64,000 nt of DNA, from assembly GCF_002954715.1 (NCBI RefSeq), contig NZ_MSCP01000002.1, positions 310,957-374,956 of the forward strand, read 5' to 3'. Below the pieces are notes generated by a model, which was given only the letters and a program-made list of their open reading frames with translations, did no database searches and had not been told where the DNA came from. The stretch comes from Aliivibrio sifiae. Lineage in GTDB: Bacteria; Pseudomonadota; Gammaproteobacteria; Enterobacterales; Vibrionaceae. Below are positions 22,716 through 32,212 of this stretch, one piece after another (the first letter of the stretch is position 1; each line of letters begins with the position of its first letter). The position numbers and the translations under genes were made by a program.

Positions 22716-23639
22716 ATGGAAAATACAGACACGTTCTCAACCATTGATCATGTTATTACTCTTGTAAATGGCCAAACAATCAGAGTTTGGGAAACCTTAC
22801 CTAAAGAAAATACAGAGAGAAGAAATAACACCATTCTTATTGCTTCTGGCTTTGCTCGGCGGATGGATCATTTTGCAGGTCTTGCAGAATACTTATCAAG
22901 CAATGGGTTCCATGTTATTCGTTATGATTCTCTTCACCATGTTGGTTTAAGCAGTGGTGAGATTAATGAATTCTCCATGACGATCGGAAAGAATAGTTTA
23001 TTGACGGTCATTGATTGGCTTAATGAGCGCGGTATTAATAATTTAGGGCTTATTGCTGCGAGTTTGTCCGCCCGAATTGCTTATGAAATAGCGAATGAAA
23101 TAGGTATCTCTTTCTTAGTGACTGCGGTTGGTGTTGTTAACTTACGCGATACATTGGAGCGAGCACTAAAGTACGATTACCTTCAATTAGCGATTCATGA
23201 CTTGCCCGAAGACTTAGATTTTGAAGGCCATAATTTAGGTTCTGAAATCTTTGTTACCGATTGTTTTAAATATCAATGGGACACATTAGATTCGACAATT
23301 AACAGGATGAGAAACAGCGATGTCCCACTTATTGCGTTTACTGCTAACGATGATAATTGGGTTAAACAAGATGAGGTTATTACATTAATTAATACGCTTG
23401 ATCCGAAAAAGTGCAAATTGTATTCATTAATTGGTAGCTCGCATGATTTAGGGGAGAACCTCGTTGTTTTAAGAAATTTTTATCAATCAGTAACGAAAGC
23501 ATCAATGGCTTTAGATAAGGACTCTTTAGATTTAGATGTACGAATTATCGAACCAAGATTTGAAGAGGTGACAAGCGTGACAGTAAAAGAACGTCGATTG
23601 AAGAGTCAAATTGAAAATGAGTCTTTCATACTGGCCTAG
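22716..23639 (+). CDS. luxD: LuxD, acyl-transferase (myristoyl-ACP thioesterase)
   Basis: 307 residues, the standard length. It has an alpha/beta-hydrolase fold that releases tetradecanoic acid from acyl-ACP for the reductase. The catalytic triad is visible as Ser116 in GLIAASLSAR, Asp at about 212-213 in TANDDNW and His243 in GSSHDLGEN. It starts 15 bases after luxC with an AAAGGA ribosome site and is followed by luxA. Confidence 0.97.
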   Translation: MENTDTFSTIDHVITLVNGQTIRVWETLPKENTERRNNTILIASGFARRMDHFAGLAEYLSSNGFHVIRYDSLHHVGLSSGEINEFSMTIGKNSLLTVIDWLNERGINNLGLIAASLSARIAYEIANEIGISFLVTAVGVVNLRDTLERALKYDYLQLAIHDLPEDLDFEGHNLGSEIFVTDCFKYQWDTLDSTINRMRNSDVPLIAFTANDDNWVKQDEVITLINTLDPKKCKLYSLIGSSHDLGENLVVLRNFYQSVTKASMALDKDSLDLDVRIIEPRFEEVTSVTVKERRLKSQIENESFILA

Positions 23640-23652
23640 TTTAATAGCGTAA
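23640..23652 (+). repeat. 13-base element upstream of luxA (copy 1)
   Basis: TTTAATAGCGTAA begins directly after the luxD stop and is identical to 24757-24769, which lies just before luxB. Both copies precede paralogous genes. Confidence 0.6.
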
Positions 23653-23680
23653 ACGACATATCACAATAAAGGAAGATACT

Positions 23681-24745
23681 ATGAAGTTCGGGAATATTTG
23701 TTTTTCATACCAACCACCAGGTGAAAGTCATAAACAAGTAATGGACCGTTTTGTTCGGCTTGGCGTTGCATCTGAAGAACTGGGTTTTGATACTTATTGG
23801 ACTCTTGAGCACCATTTCACAGAGTTTGGTCTCACTGGTAACCTTTTTGTTTCAGCGGCTAACTTACTTGGACGAACAAAAAAACTGAATGTAGGAACTA
23901 TGGGGGTAGTACTTCCAACGGCTCACCCTGTTCGTCAAGCAGAAGACGTTTTGTTATTAGATCAACTGTCTAAGGGACGTTTCAATTTTGGTGTCGTGAG
24001 GGGGTTATATCATAAAGACTTCCGAGTGTTTGGGGTCAATATGGAAGAGTCTCGTGAAATAACACAAGACTTCCATAAGATGATCACCAATAGCTTTAAA
24101 ACTGGAACCATTAGTACCGATGGCAAACATATTGATTTCCCTAGTGTTGAGATTTATCCAACGACGTATTCAAAAGAAATAGCAACCTGCATGACTGCAG
24201 AATCTGCTAGTACAACGGAATGGTTAGCGAGCCAAGGGCTTCCTATGGTATTGAGTTGGATTATTGGAACCAATGAGAAGAAAGCTCAAATGGAACTCTA
24301 TAATGAGATCGCGACAGAGCATGGTCATGATATTACTAAGATTGATCACTCAATGACCTTTATTTGTTCTGTGGATTATGACCGAGAAAAAGCGCGTGAA
24401 GTGTGTCGAAAATTCCTGACAAGTTGGTATGACTCTTATGTTAATGCCACGAATATCTTCAGCGATAGTAATCAGACTCGTGGCTATGATTACCATAAAG
24501 GACAATGGCGAGACTTCGTTTTACAAGGACACACGAATACAAATCGACGTGTTGATTACAGTCATAATATCAATCCAGTAGGAACGCCTGAAGAATGTAT
24601 CGAGATCATTCAACGCGATATTGATGCCACGGGGATCACTAATATTACGTGTGGTTTTGAAGCGAATGGCAGTGAAGATGAAATAGTCGCGTCAATGGAG
24701 CGCTTCATGACAGAAGTGGCCCCTTTCTTAAAAGATCCTCAGTAA
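23681..24745 (+). CDS. luxA: LuxA, bacterial luciferase alpha subunit
   Basis: 354 residues, equal in length to V. fischeri LuxA. It is the catalytic subunit of the FMNH2-dependent monooxygenase. The TIM-barrel active site includes His44-His45 in EHHF. Residue 106 is Val, as in V. fischeri, where V. harveyi has the reactive Cys. The mobile loop region around residues 260-290 is intact ([17 protein letters not shown]). It follows luxD after 41 bases with AAAGGAAG before ATG 23681. Confidence 0.98.
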   Translation: MKFGNICFSYQPPGESHKQVMDRFVRLGVASEELGFDTYWTLEHHFTEFGLTGNLFVSAANLLGRTKKLNVGTMGVVLPTAHPVRQAEDVLLLDQLSKGRFNFGVVRGLYHKDFRVFGVNMEESREITQDFHKMITNSFKTGTISTDGKHIDFPSVEIYPTTYSKEIATCMTAESASTTEWLASQGLPMVLSWIIGTNEKKAQMELYNEIATEHGHDITKIDHSMTFICSVDYDREKAREVCRKFLTSWYDSYVNATNIFSDSNQTRGYDYHKGQWRDFVLQGHTNTNRRVDYSHNINPVGTPEECIEIIQRDIDATGITNITCGFEANGSEDEIVASMERFMTEVAPFLKDPQ

Positions 24746-24756
24746 TCATTAATACA

Positions 24757-24769
24757 TTTAATAGCGTAA
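24757..24769 (+). repeat. 13-base element upstream of luxB (copy 2)
   Basis: TTTAATAGCGTAA is an exact match to 23640-23652. It ends 10 bases before the luxB ATG, and its final bases run into the AAGGAAT ribosome site. Confidence 0.6.
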
Positions 24770-24779
24770 GGAATACATT

Positions 24780-25760
24780 ATGAAATTTGGATTATTTTTC
24801 CTCAATTTTCAAGTTGATGGATCTACCTCCGAAGAAACGCTTGATAACATGATAAATACGGTAACGCTCATCGACTCTGAAGAATACCATTTTGATACCG
24901 TTTTTGTTCATGAGCATCATTTTTCAAAAAATGGCATTATCGGTGCCCCAATTACCGCGGCTGGTTTTTTACTTGGGTTAACAGATAAACTACATATTGG
25001 TTCATTAAACCAAGTAATAACAACCCATCATCCAGTTCGTATTGCGGAAGAAGCCAGTTTATTGGACCAAATGTCGGAAGGGCGTTTTATTCTTGGTTTT
25101 AGTGAGAGTGAAAATGACTTTGAAATGATTTTCTTTAAGCGTCATATTCTTTCTCAGCAATCACAATTTGAAGCGTGTTATACCATTATCAATGAGGCAT
25201 TAACTACGGGATATTGTCATCCTCAAAATGATTTTTATGACTTTCCTAGAGTGTCTATCAATCCCCATTGTTATAGTGAATATGGTCCTAAGCAATACGT
25301 AGTTGCCTCCAGTGATGAAGTAGTCGCTTGGGCCGCTAGAAAAGGATTGCCGTTAACCTTTAAATGGGATGACGATCTTGATACGAAGGAAGAATATGCC
25401 TTACTTTATAATAAAACAGCGACACAATATTGTATTGATACTTCAGAAATAGATCATCAATTAACCGTTATTGTTAATCTAAACGCTGATGGCGATGTGG
25501 CTCGCGAAGAAGTTAAGCAATATTTAGAAAGCTACCTTATAGAAACCTATCCAAATGTGGATATAGCCGAAAAAATGAATACGATTATTAAAGAAAATGC
25601 AGTGGGAACGGACGGTGATTACTATGAATCGACTAAATTAGCGATTGAAAAAACCGGAGCCTCGACTGTACTTTTATCGTTTGAGTCAATGAGAGACCAA
25701 CATAATATTGAAGATGTTATTAATATGGTCAATCAGAAAATCCATCAGAACCTTACTTAA
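24780..25760 (+). CDS. luxB: LuxB, bacterial luciferase beta subunit
   Basis: 326 residues. It is a paralogue of LuxA lacking the mobile loop insert, and it stabilises the alpha subunit in the heterodimer. The N-terminus [10 protein letters not shown] parallels Lux[11 protein letters not shown]. The [13 protein letters not shown] and [21 protein letters not shown] stretches (the latter across residues ~80-100) are family signatures. A hairpin at 25771-25797 separates it from luxE. Confidence 0.98.
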   Translation: MKFGLFFLNFQVDGSTSEETLDNMINTVTLIDSEEYHFDTVFVHEHHFSKNGIIGAPITAAGFLLGLTDKLHIGSLNQVITTHHPVRIAEEASLLDQMSEGRFILGFSESENDFEMIFFKRHILSQQSQFEACYTIINEALTTGYCHPQNDFYDFPRVSINPHCYSEYGPKQYVVASSDEVVAWAARKGLPLTFKWDDDLDTKEEYALLYNKTATQYCIDTSEIDHQLTVIVNLNADGDVAREEVKQYLESYLIETYPNVDIAEKMNTIIKENAVGTDGDYYESTKLAIEKTGASTVLLSFESMRDQHNIEDVINMVNQKIHQNLT

Positions 25761-25770
25761 TCATCATTAA

Positions 25771-25797
25771 ATAATGGCAGAATCCTTCTGCCATTAT
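25771..25797 (+). other. Perfect 12-base hairpin between luxB and luxE
   Basis: ATAATGGCAGAA and TTCTGCCATTAT are fully complementary around a 3-base loop, inside the 83-base luxB-luxE gap. The 3' flank (CTTAATCTTATAA) is only partly T-rich. It is more likely a partial attenuator or an RNA stabiliser for the luciferase message than a complete terminator. Confidence 0.8.
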
Positions 25798-25843
25798 CTT
25801 AATCTTATAACGCTAATTATTACTTTAATAATTTGGAGTCTAT

Positions 25844-26986
25844 ATGAGTATTCAGGTATCTGTTGAGAAGCATAAAATTATAGCAAGTTCAGAAATTGAT
25901 GATCTTATTTTTATGAGTTCTCCGCAAGAATGGACATTTGAAGAGCAACAAAGAATACAAGATAAACTAGTGAGAGAAGCGTTTCACTTTCACTATAATC
26001 GAAATGAAACTTACCGGAATTATTGTGTCACTCAACACGTTAGTGAAAACATCCACACACTTGACGATATTCCTGTATTTCCAACCTCTGTTTTTAAGCA
26101 ATTGAAAGTCCATACTGCAAGTGAAGACGAAATAGAAAATTGGTATACCAGCAGCGGAACCAGTGGAGTCAAAAGTTATATTGGACGTGATCGTCTTAGT
26201 ATTGAACGTTTATTAGGATCTGTAAATTTTGGAATGAAATATGTGGGGGATTGGTTTGATCACCAAATGGAGTTAGTAAATCTTGGGCCAGATCGATTTA
26301 ATACCAATAATGTATGGTTTAAATATGTCATGAGCTTAGTTGAATTACTGTACCCAACAGAGTTCACTGTTAATGATGATGAGATTGATTTTGAAAGTAC
26401 GATTGATCACCTATTTCGTATCTATTACTCTAAAAAGGATATGTGTTTAATCGGCCCCCCTTATTTTATTTATCTGTTATGCCAATACATGAAAGAGCAT
26501 GAAATTCAATTAAAAGCGGGAGACCGCTTGCATGTCATTACTGGAGGTGGCTGGAAATCAAATCAAAGTGAATCGTTAAATCGCAATGAGTTTAATGACA
26601 TGGTGATGGATACTTTTCACTTATCTAATATCAATCAAATTCGTGATACTTTTAATCAAGTTGAATTAAATACCTGTTTTTTTGAAGACAAGCAGCAACG
26701 AAAACACGTACCTCCATGGGTATACGCACGTGCACTAGATCCAGAAACCTTACAGCCTGTTGATGAGGGGGAATTAGGCTTATTAAGCTATATGGATGCA
26801 TCTGCAACAGGTTATCCCGCGTTTATTGTCACGGATGATATTGGCACAATTCATCATGTCAAAGCACCTGATGCTTATCCAGGTACGACGGTGAATATTG
26901 TTCGACGGTTAAATACCCGAGCACAAAAAGGCTGTGCACTTTCTATGGCAAACATAATGCAAGAAAGAATCGACAATAAGGAGTAG
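25844..26986 (+). CDS. luxE: LuxE, acyl-protein synthetase
   Basis: 380 residues. It activates fatty acid with ATP and transfers it to LuxC. The acyl-accepting Cys364 near the C-terminus (KGCALSM) is present, and [12 protein letters not shown] (residues ~104-115) is the adenylate-forming loop. It follows luxB after the hairpin spacer and has a TTGGAG ribosome site. It is 3 bases from luxG. There is no luxF between luxB and luxE, in contrast to some Photobacterium. Confidence 0.97.
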   Translation: MSIQVSVEKHKIIASSEIDDLIFMSSPQEWTFEEQQRIQDKLVREAFHFHYNRNETYRNYCVTQHVSENIHTLDDIPVFPTSVFKQLKVHTASEDEIENWYTSSGTSGVKSYIGRDRLSIERLLGSVNFGMKYVGDWFDHQMELVNLGPDRFNTNNVWFKYVMSLVELLYPTEFTVNDDEIDFESTIDHLFRIYYSKKDMCLIGPPYFIYLLCQYMKEHEIQLKAGDRLHVITGGGWKSNQSESLNRNEFNDMVMDTFHLSNINQIRDTFNQVELNTCFFEDKQQRKHVPPWVYARALDPETLQPVDEGELGLLSYMDASATGYPAFIVTDDIGTIHHVKAPDAYPGTTVNIVRRLNTRAQKGCALSMANIMQERIDNKE

Positions 26987-26989
26987 CGT

Positions 26990-27700
26990 ATGCGAGTTAA
27001 ATGTAAGGTTTTAAAAATAGAGGCGGCTAAAAATCATATTTATAGAGTCTATATTACGCCAAGTGAATCTATCGTGTTTAAGGCGGGGCAATATATCTTT
27101 GCCTATTTAGGAGACAACAAAAAACAGCCTTTTTCAATTGCGAGTTGCCCTACTGAGACAGATATAATTGAATTGCATATCGGCAGTTCTGACAAAGACA
27201 GTTCATTAGAGGCGGTGGAGTACTTTGTGGATGCTTTACTTAAAAATTCTACGATTGAAATTGATGCTCCTCATGGTGATGCTTGGTTGCGTGAAGACAG
27301 CCGAAAACCTTTATTATTAATCGCTGGTGGGACAGGATTATCTTATATCAACAGCATTCTTAAAAACTGTTTAAATCGACGATTTACTCAGCCGATTTAT
27401 GTGTATTGGGGAGTAAAGAACCGTGAATTTTTATATATAGATGAAGAACTGAAACTGTTATCAATAAAATACACCAATCTATCTTATATACCTGTTGTTA
27501 TTGATGATGATTCAAATTTATGGTCAGGAAAGCGGGGAACTGTACTTGATGCCATTATGGAAGATTTTACAGATCTTACCTTATTTGATATTTACGTGTG
27601 TGGGCCACCAATGATGGCAAAAGCAGTAAAAGAACAATTAGTAGCAAAAAAGAAGGCGCAACAAGAACGAATGTATGCAGATGCTTTTGCTTATTTGTAA
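26990..27700 (+). CDS. luxG: LuxG, NAD(P)H:FMN oxidoreductase
   Basis: 236 residues, Fre/LuxG family. It supplies reduced FMN to luciferase. The flavin-binding motif is QPFSIAS, the nicotinamide-binding loop AGGTGLSYI, and the C-terminal region has DIYVCGPPMM and YADAF. It is the last gene of the operon. ATG 26990 follows luxE by 3 bases with GGAGTAG spanning the luxE stop, so the two are coupled. Confidence 0.97.
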   Translation: MRVKCKVLKIEAAKNHIYRVYITPSESIVFKAGQYIFAYLGDNKKQPFSIASCPTETDIIELHIGSSDKDSSLEAVEYFVDALLKNSTIEIDAPHGDAWLREDSRKPLLLIAGGTGLSYINSILKNCLNRRFTQPIYVYWGVKNREFLYIDEELKLLSIKYTNLSYIPVVIDDDSNLWSGKRGTVLDAIMEDFTDLTLFDIYVCGPPMMAKAVKEQLVAKKKAQQERMYADAFAYL

Positions 27701-27704
27701 TAAC

Positions 27705-27734
27705 GTTGTGGTATTTATTATTTAATACCACAAC
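27705..27734 (+). terminator. Hairpin ending the lux operon
   Basis: GTTGTGGTATT and AATACCACAAC form a perfect 11-base stem with an 8-base loop immediately after luxG. The downstream T-run is poor. A second imperfect hairpin (CCGGATTAATG / CATTATCCGG, 27743-27769) follows and probably serves the convergent dCMP deaminase gene. Confidence 0.75.
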
Positions 27735-27768
27735 ATCAATAGCCGGATTAATGTTATTCATTATCCGG

Positions 27769-28212
27769 TTATTTTAATGTATCCAAAGGCAACCATGTTA
27801 CCTCAACACCTGCTTGTGAGAACATGTCTTGGCTGATTTGAATCTTCTCACCCCATCGAGATAAGAAATCTTCAGTTTGCTCTGGGCAATAGACTTTTGA
27901 AATACCTGTTTGAATGATTTTTGCAGCACAGTTAGGGCAAGGGAAGTGTGTAACCCAAATATCACAACCTTCTAAATCACGTTTAGCGAATAAGATAGCA
28001 TTCTCTTCTGCATGCAGTGTTTTCAAGTATTTTAATTCTCTGTCATCCGTATCTGCACTGTCTGAAACACCGTGTGGATAACCATTGAAACCAACAGAAA
28101 CAATACGGTTATGCTTTGTGATCACGGCGCCAACTTGTGTTGAAGGATCTTTACTCCACGAACCGACTAATTCTGCCATTTGGAAAAATCGTTTTGCCCA
28201 TTTAGTTACCAT
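27769..28212 (-). CDS. dCMP deaminase (deoxycytidylate/cytidine deaminase family)
   Basis: 147 residues. It converts dCMP to dUMP for thymidylate synthesis. The zinc site is complete: His68 and catalytic Glu70 in HAEENAIL, and Cys92/Cys95 in PCPNC. The N-terminal half has SKDPSTQVGAVI and GFNGYPHGV, typical of ComEB-like dCMP deaminases with a substrate-binding loop. It converges on luxG and stands alone. Confidence 0.92.
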   Translation of the reverse strand: MVTKWAKRFFQMAELVGSWSKDPSTQVGAVITKHNRIVSVGFNGYPHGVSDSADTDDRELKYLKTLHAEENAILFAKRDLEGCDIWVTHFPCPNCAAKIIQTGISKVYCPEQTEDFLSRWGEKIQISQDMFSQAGVEVTWLPLDTLK

Positions 28213-28331
28213 AATTTCGCCCTTTGTCTCTGTATTTCACTAATATAAATTTATCTATTTCATAAGCTTATAACACAGTTCCTTGCTGTCAATAAGAGTA
28301 AAACGATAATCTGGATTAATTACCCATAAAG

Positions 28332-28348
28332 CATCCGAAAATCGGATG
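28332..28348. promoter_or_regulatory. Inverted repeat upstream of the MATE exporter gene
   Basis: CATCCGA-AAA-TCGGATG is a perfect 7-base inverted repeat about 72 bases before the MATE start. It is a plausible operator for an unlinked drug-responsive repressor. Confidence 0.45.
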
Positions 28349-28419
28349 GATACTAACTTTTTCAATCTTAAATAGTGTCATAGAATCACTTTAATTCTTT
28401 GTTGTTACTGAGGTAAATT

Positions 28420-29805
28420 ATGACAACATTTCATGCAGATTCATCCATCACACGTACCTTTTGGCGTTATGCCATCCCTTCTATTGCTGCAATGGTGGTG
28501 AGTGGACTGTATCAAATTATCGATGGGATCTTTGTCGGTCACTATATCGGGTTTGAAGGACTTGCTGGTATTAATATGGCATGGCCTGCTATATGTATAT
28601 TAGGTGCGCTAGGGGTAATGATTGGCATGGGAACAGGCAGTGTTATGTCTATTTACCGTGGCGAAAATAAATTAGAAAAAACCAAAGTTGCATTAACTAC
28701 TGGTTTTTGGTTACTCGCAATATTAAGCCTTGTGGCTATTGTATGTATCGTATTGCTTTCTGAAAATATTTTGCATGCTCAAGGCGCAGAAGGTAAGAAC
28801 TTTGATTTTGCGATGGATTACATCAATGTATTAATGTTTGGTGGTTTTTTCACTGCGTGTGCAACTGCATTACCAATGCTAGTCAGAAACGATGAATCTC
28901 CTAATGTGGCGACTTTTTTACTTGTTGTAGGGGCTTTAATTAATATCGTATTAGATTACCTATTTATTGGTGTTATGGGATTAGGGCTATCAGGGGCAGC
29001 ATTAGCAACCCTTATTGCTCAAGCTGTAGTAACCGTGCTTGGCATTCATTATTTCTTTACTAAGCGTTCAAGTATTCAGCTATCACTTAATGAAGTGTTA
29101 TTTTCTCGTAATAAAGCGAAGCAATCACTTACATTGGGTTCTTCTGCATTAGTTATGTATATGTACGGCAGCTTTGTGGTTGCGATGCATAATGCATTAA
29201 TGATGCATTATGGTTCAGCAACGACGGTTGGGGCTTATGCGATAGTTGGTTATCTATTTATGTTGTATTACCTTCTTGCTCAGGGTATTGCCGAAGGTGC
29301 ACAACCACCAATCAGCTATTATTTTGGTGCAAAAGAAAATAAGAAGGTGTATCAAATCTTTAAGTTGGCATTAAAATGGGTAACGATTACGGGAATTGGT
29401 TGGGTGGCGATTCTTAATATCTCTCCTGAGTTAACCACTGCGTTATTTACTAATGGTGACCAATCTCTTATTGCAGAAACCATTGTTGGGATACGCTATC
29501 ATTTATTTGCCATGTTCTTGGATGGCATTATTGTGTTAGTGACCATTTACTTTTTATCTGTGAATGAAGGTAAAAAGGCAATGGTGATATCAATCAGCAA
29601 TATTATTATTCAATTGCCATTTTTACTTATTCTACCTAAATGGTTAGGTATTGATGGAGTATGGTTAGCAATGCCTATCTCAAATATTGCACTTATTGTG
29701 TGTATTACACCAATGGTTTGGAATCATTTAAAATCGCAGAAAATAATACCAGAAATACCATTAGCTTCAGTTCTTCAGCCACAAAATAGTATCTCTATGA
29801 AGTAA
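28420..29805 (+). CDS. MATE-family multidrug/Na+ antiporter
   Basis: 461 residues with twelve predicted membrane segments arranged as two pseudo-symmetric halves. Characteristic stretches are TFWRYAIPSIAAMVVSGLYQ, IDGIFVGHYIG and the repeat-2 equivalent GIAEGAQPPISYYFGAK. The family expels cationic drugs using Na+ or H+ gradients. Substrate is unknown. The ATG has TGAGGTAA upstream. A strong terminator follows at 29864. Confidence 0.92.
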   Translation: MTTFHADSSITRTFWRYAIPSIAAMVVSGLYQIIDGIFVGHYIGFEGLAGINMAWPAICILGALGVMIGMGTGSVMSIYRGENKLEKTKVALTTGFWLLAILSLVAIVCIVLLSENILHAQGAEGKNFDFAMDYINVLMFGGFFTACATALPMLVRNDESPNVATFLLVVGALINIVLDYLFIGVMGLGLSGAALATLIAQAVVTVLGIHYFFTKRSSIQLSLNEVLFSRNKAKQSLTLGSSALVMYMYGSFVVAMHNALMMHYGSATTVGAYAIVGYLFMLYYLLAQGIAEGAQPPISYYFGAKENKKVYQIFKLALKWVTITGIGWVAILNISPELTTALFTNGDQSLIAETIVGIRYHLFAMFLDGIIVLVTIYFLSVNEGKKAMVISISNIIIQLPFLLILPKWLGIDGVWLAMPISNIALIVCITPMVWNHLKSQKIIPEIPLASVLQPQNSISMK

Positions 29806-29863
29806 CTCTAGTGATAAAAACAGGAAGTTTTTTCTTCGTCTTTCTGCTCTTTTTATTTAACTC

Positions 29864-29903
29864 AAATCGAATAGACTTAGAGATAGGTCTATTCGATTTT
29901 TTA
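29864..29903 (+). terminator. Terminator after the MATE gene
   Basis: AAATCGAATAGAC / GTCTATTCGATTT forms a perfect 13-base stem with a 10-base loop, ending in a T-run. It lies immediately upstream of the acetyltransferase ribosome site. Confidence 0.9.
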
Positions 29904-29917
29904 TTTAAGGAAAGAAA

Positions 29918-30469
29918 ATGACAGAGTTTGAGAAAATGATAAATGGAGAGATATTTAATGGTGGCGATCTTGAGATAGATACCATTAGAACTCGTGCAGC
30001 TCAGACCTTATCTGCATTTAATCAAGCAGAAGGGAAAGATCAACGTGCCGAATTACTAAGTGACTTATTTAATGAGTTTGGTCATAGTGTTATTCAATCT
30101 CCATTTTCATGTGAGTTTGGAAAAAATATCTCAATCGGCGCTCAAACCTTTATTAATATGAATGTGATCATGCTTGATGGTGCACCTATTACGATAGGGA
30201 ATAACGTATTAGTCGCTCCAAATGTGCAATTTTATACCGCCTCACATTCATTGGATTATCAAAGTCGTCGACGTTGGGAAACGTTCTGTAAACCTATCGT
30301 AGTTGAAGACGATGTATGGATTGGGGGTAGTGTAGTAATTAACCAAGGTGTCACTATTGGGGCTCGATCTGTTATTGCGGCCAACTCAGTGGTTAATCAC
30401 GATATACCGTCTGATTGCCTCTATGGAGGGGCTCCAGCTAAGTTTATCAAGCGACTTGATGGTAATTAA
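29918..30469 (+). CDS. Hexapeptide-repeat sugar O-acetyltransferase (maltose/galactoside acetyltransferase-like)
   Basis: 183 residues. The N-terminal helical Mac domain (MTEFEKMINGEIF and the following ~55 residues) is followed by a left-handed parallel beta-helix of hexapeptide repeats. The catalytic His lies in TASHSLD, and the repeats include VWIGGSVVINQGVTIGARSV and GGAPAKFI near the end. These are hallmarks of the LacA/Maa/NodL group, which acetylates sugars using acetyl-CoA. The acceptor is not known. AAGGAAAG precedes the ATG. Confidence 0.92.
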   Translation: MTEFEKMINGEIFNGGDLEIDTIRTRAAQTLSAFNQAEGKDQRAELLSDLFNEFGHSVIQSPFSCEFGKNISIGAQTFINMNVIMLDGAPITIGNNVLVAPNVQFYTASHSLDYQSRRRWETFCKPIVVEDDVWIGGSVVINQGVTIGARSVIAANSVVNHDIPSDCLYGGAPAKFIKRLDGN

Positions 30470-30660
30470 GTCATGTAATGAATACTTAACCTTAATAATG
30501 AACAAGTTAAGTTATTTAATATCTAAATGTATAAAATTTTAGTTATTGCTTAAAATAAGGTCAACATAGTTATTGACCTTATCGTAAATCAGGAATATAA
30601 GGATATAAAATTACAGCGTATTGTTGTTGTAATTGTCTATTTATTATTTAGAGGTTTACA

Positions 30661-31941
30661 TTGGATATTGCCATTTTACTTTTTTTAATTGTGATTAATG
30701 GTGTGTTTGCTATGTCAGAAATTGCACTGATGACAGCAAAAAAAAGTCGATTACAAAAATTAGCCGCAGAAGGCAGTAAATCTGCTGCAAAAGCGATAAA
30801 GTTGGGTGAAGATCCGACACAATTTTTATCTACTGTACAAATAGGTATTACCGTCATTGGTATTCTTAACGGTATTTTAGGTGAAGCCGCTCTTGCTGGG
30901 CCATTATCAGAATTGATTATATCCATAGGTGTGCCTGTAAATCTTGCACCAACCATTTCAACGATCTCAACCGTTGTTATTATTACTTATGTATCGATTG
31001 TTGTCGGTGAATTGGTACCAAAACGTATCGCTCAATTCCATGCTGAACGCATATCAACTCTTATTGCTGCTCCTATTGGTTTGTTAGCTTCGATATCAAG
31101 ACCATTTGTATTCTTACTATCGATTTCAACAGATGCCATTTTGCGTTTATTAGGACGCTCTAGTTCTGATGAAGCGTCTATTACAGAAGATGACATTCAT
31201 GCGTTATTGCATGAAGGTTCAGAGCAAGGTGTGATTGAAAAGCAAGAACACAGCATGATGCGTAATATCTTCCATTTGGATGATAGAAAAGTGGCTTCGT
31301 TAATGACGCCAAGAAGCGAGTTAGTCTATTTTGATACAGAGCAATCATGGGATGAAAACTTACCTAAGTTATTACGTTCAGATTATTCTATTTATCCAGT
31401 TACACGTGGTGGAATGGATAATGTATTAGGTTTTACCACTTCTCGATTCTTACTAAAAGCCTCTCACCAAGAGCATCGTACTAAGTGGTTAATGCGCAAT
31501 CTATTACCATGTCTAACTATTTTAGAGAATAAAGTAGGTAGCCAATTACTTGAATTACTACGAACAACAGGTGAAGAAATTGCACTTGTTGTGGATGAAT
31601 ACGGTGATGCTCAAGGCATAGTGACTCAAAAAGACCTATTAGAAGCACTTGCGGGTGAATTTAAATCAGAAAATCCGAATGATTCATGGGCAGATCAGAT
31701 TTCAGAAGAAGAATGGATCTTAGATGGCTCAATCCCAACGACAGTACTGAAAGACACTTTAAATTTAAGCGCCTTGCCTGAAGAAAAAGAGGCAGATTAC
31801 CAAACATTAACAGGTATGTTTATGTGGTTAACAAGCAAAGTTCCAGTGGTAGGGGAAGTTATTCAATATCAAGAATGGAATTTCGAAGTGCTGTCGATTG
31901 ATAACAATAGAGCGAGTAAAGTTCGAGTAACTCGTATTTAA
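30661..31941 (+). CDS. CNNM/CorC (HlyC-like) family membrane protein with CBS domains
   Basis: 426 residues starting at TTG with AGAGG a few bases upstream. Residues 1-190 form the DUF21/CNNM transmembrane domain (VINGVFAMSEIALMTAKKSRL, then VIITYVSIVVGELVPKRIAQ). Residues ~210-330 form a CBS pair (LMTPRSELVYFD, VVDEYGDAQGIVTQKDLLEAL). The C-terminus is a CorC_HlyC transporter-associated domain. Family members take part in Mg2+/Co2+ homeostasis, often efflux. The old name 'hemolysin' is misleading. Confidence 0.9.
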   Translation: MDIAILLFLIVINGVFAMSEIALMTAKKSRLQKLAAEGSKSAAKAIKLGEDPTQFLSTVQIGITVIGILNGILGEAALAGPLSELIISIGVPVNLAPTISTISTVVIITYVSIVVGELVPKRIAQFHAERISTLIAAPIGLLASISRPFVFLLSISTDAILRLLGRSSSDEASITEDDIHALLHEGSEQGVIEKQEHSMMRNIFHLDDRKVASLMTPRSELVYFDTEQSWDENLPKLLRSDYSIYPVTRGGMDNVLGFTTSRFLLKASHQEHRTKWLMRNLLPCLTILENKVGSQLLELLRTTGEEIALVVDEYGDAQGIVTQKDLLEALAGEFKSENPNDSWADQISEEEWILDGSIPTTVLKDTLNLSALPEEKEADYQTLTGMFMWLTSKVPVVGEVIQYQEWNFEVLSIDNNRASKVRVTRI

Positions 31942-32001
31942 AATAAGGCAGCATCCAAAAAGGCTTTTCTTTCTTTTTTAAGCCTAGTATTGATAACTAA
32001 G

Positions 32002-32033
32002 CGGTTATGGTTAATTGAATCATAACCGTTTTA
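32002..32033 (+). terminator. Weak hairpin terminator after the CNNM-family gene
   Basis: CGGTTATG / CATAACCG with an 11-base loop is followed by TTTTAAT. The T-run is short, so activity is uncertain. Confidence 0.5.
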
Positions 32034-32212
32034 ATGAGGCTATTAATTACTCATTTTCTATAAATAATACGAATAAGACGGTAAAAAATTTGGTATAGGA
32101 GATACTGAAAGCCAATAAAGGAATAGAACATTGCTTTCATTGATGGGTGCATTACTTATATAAGTTAATCGCATCTTTAGTTTTGCATTAAAAATAATGT
32201 ATAAGTTATCTA

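Noticed and set aside
25761-25843. A luxF-like gene or remnant between luxB and luxE
   Set aside because: The gap is only 83 bases and contains only a hairpin; no fragment of a LuxB-like frame is visible.
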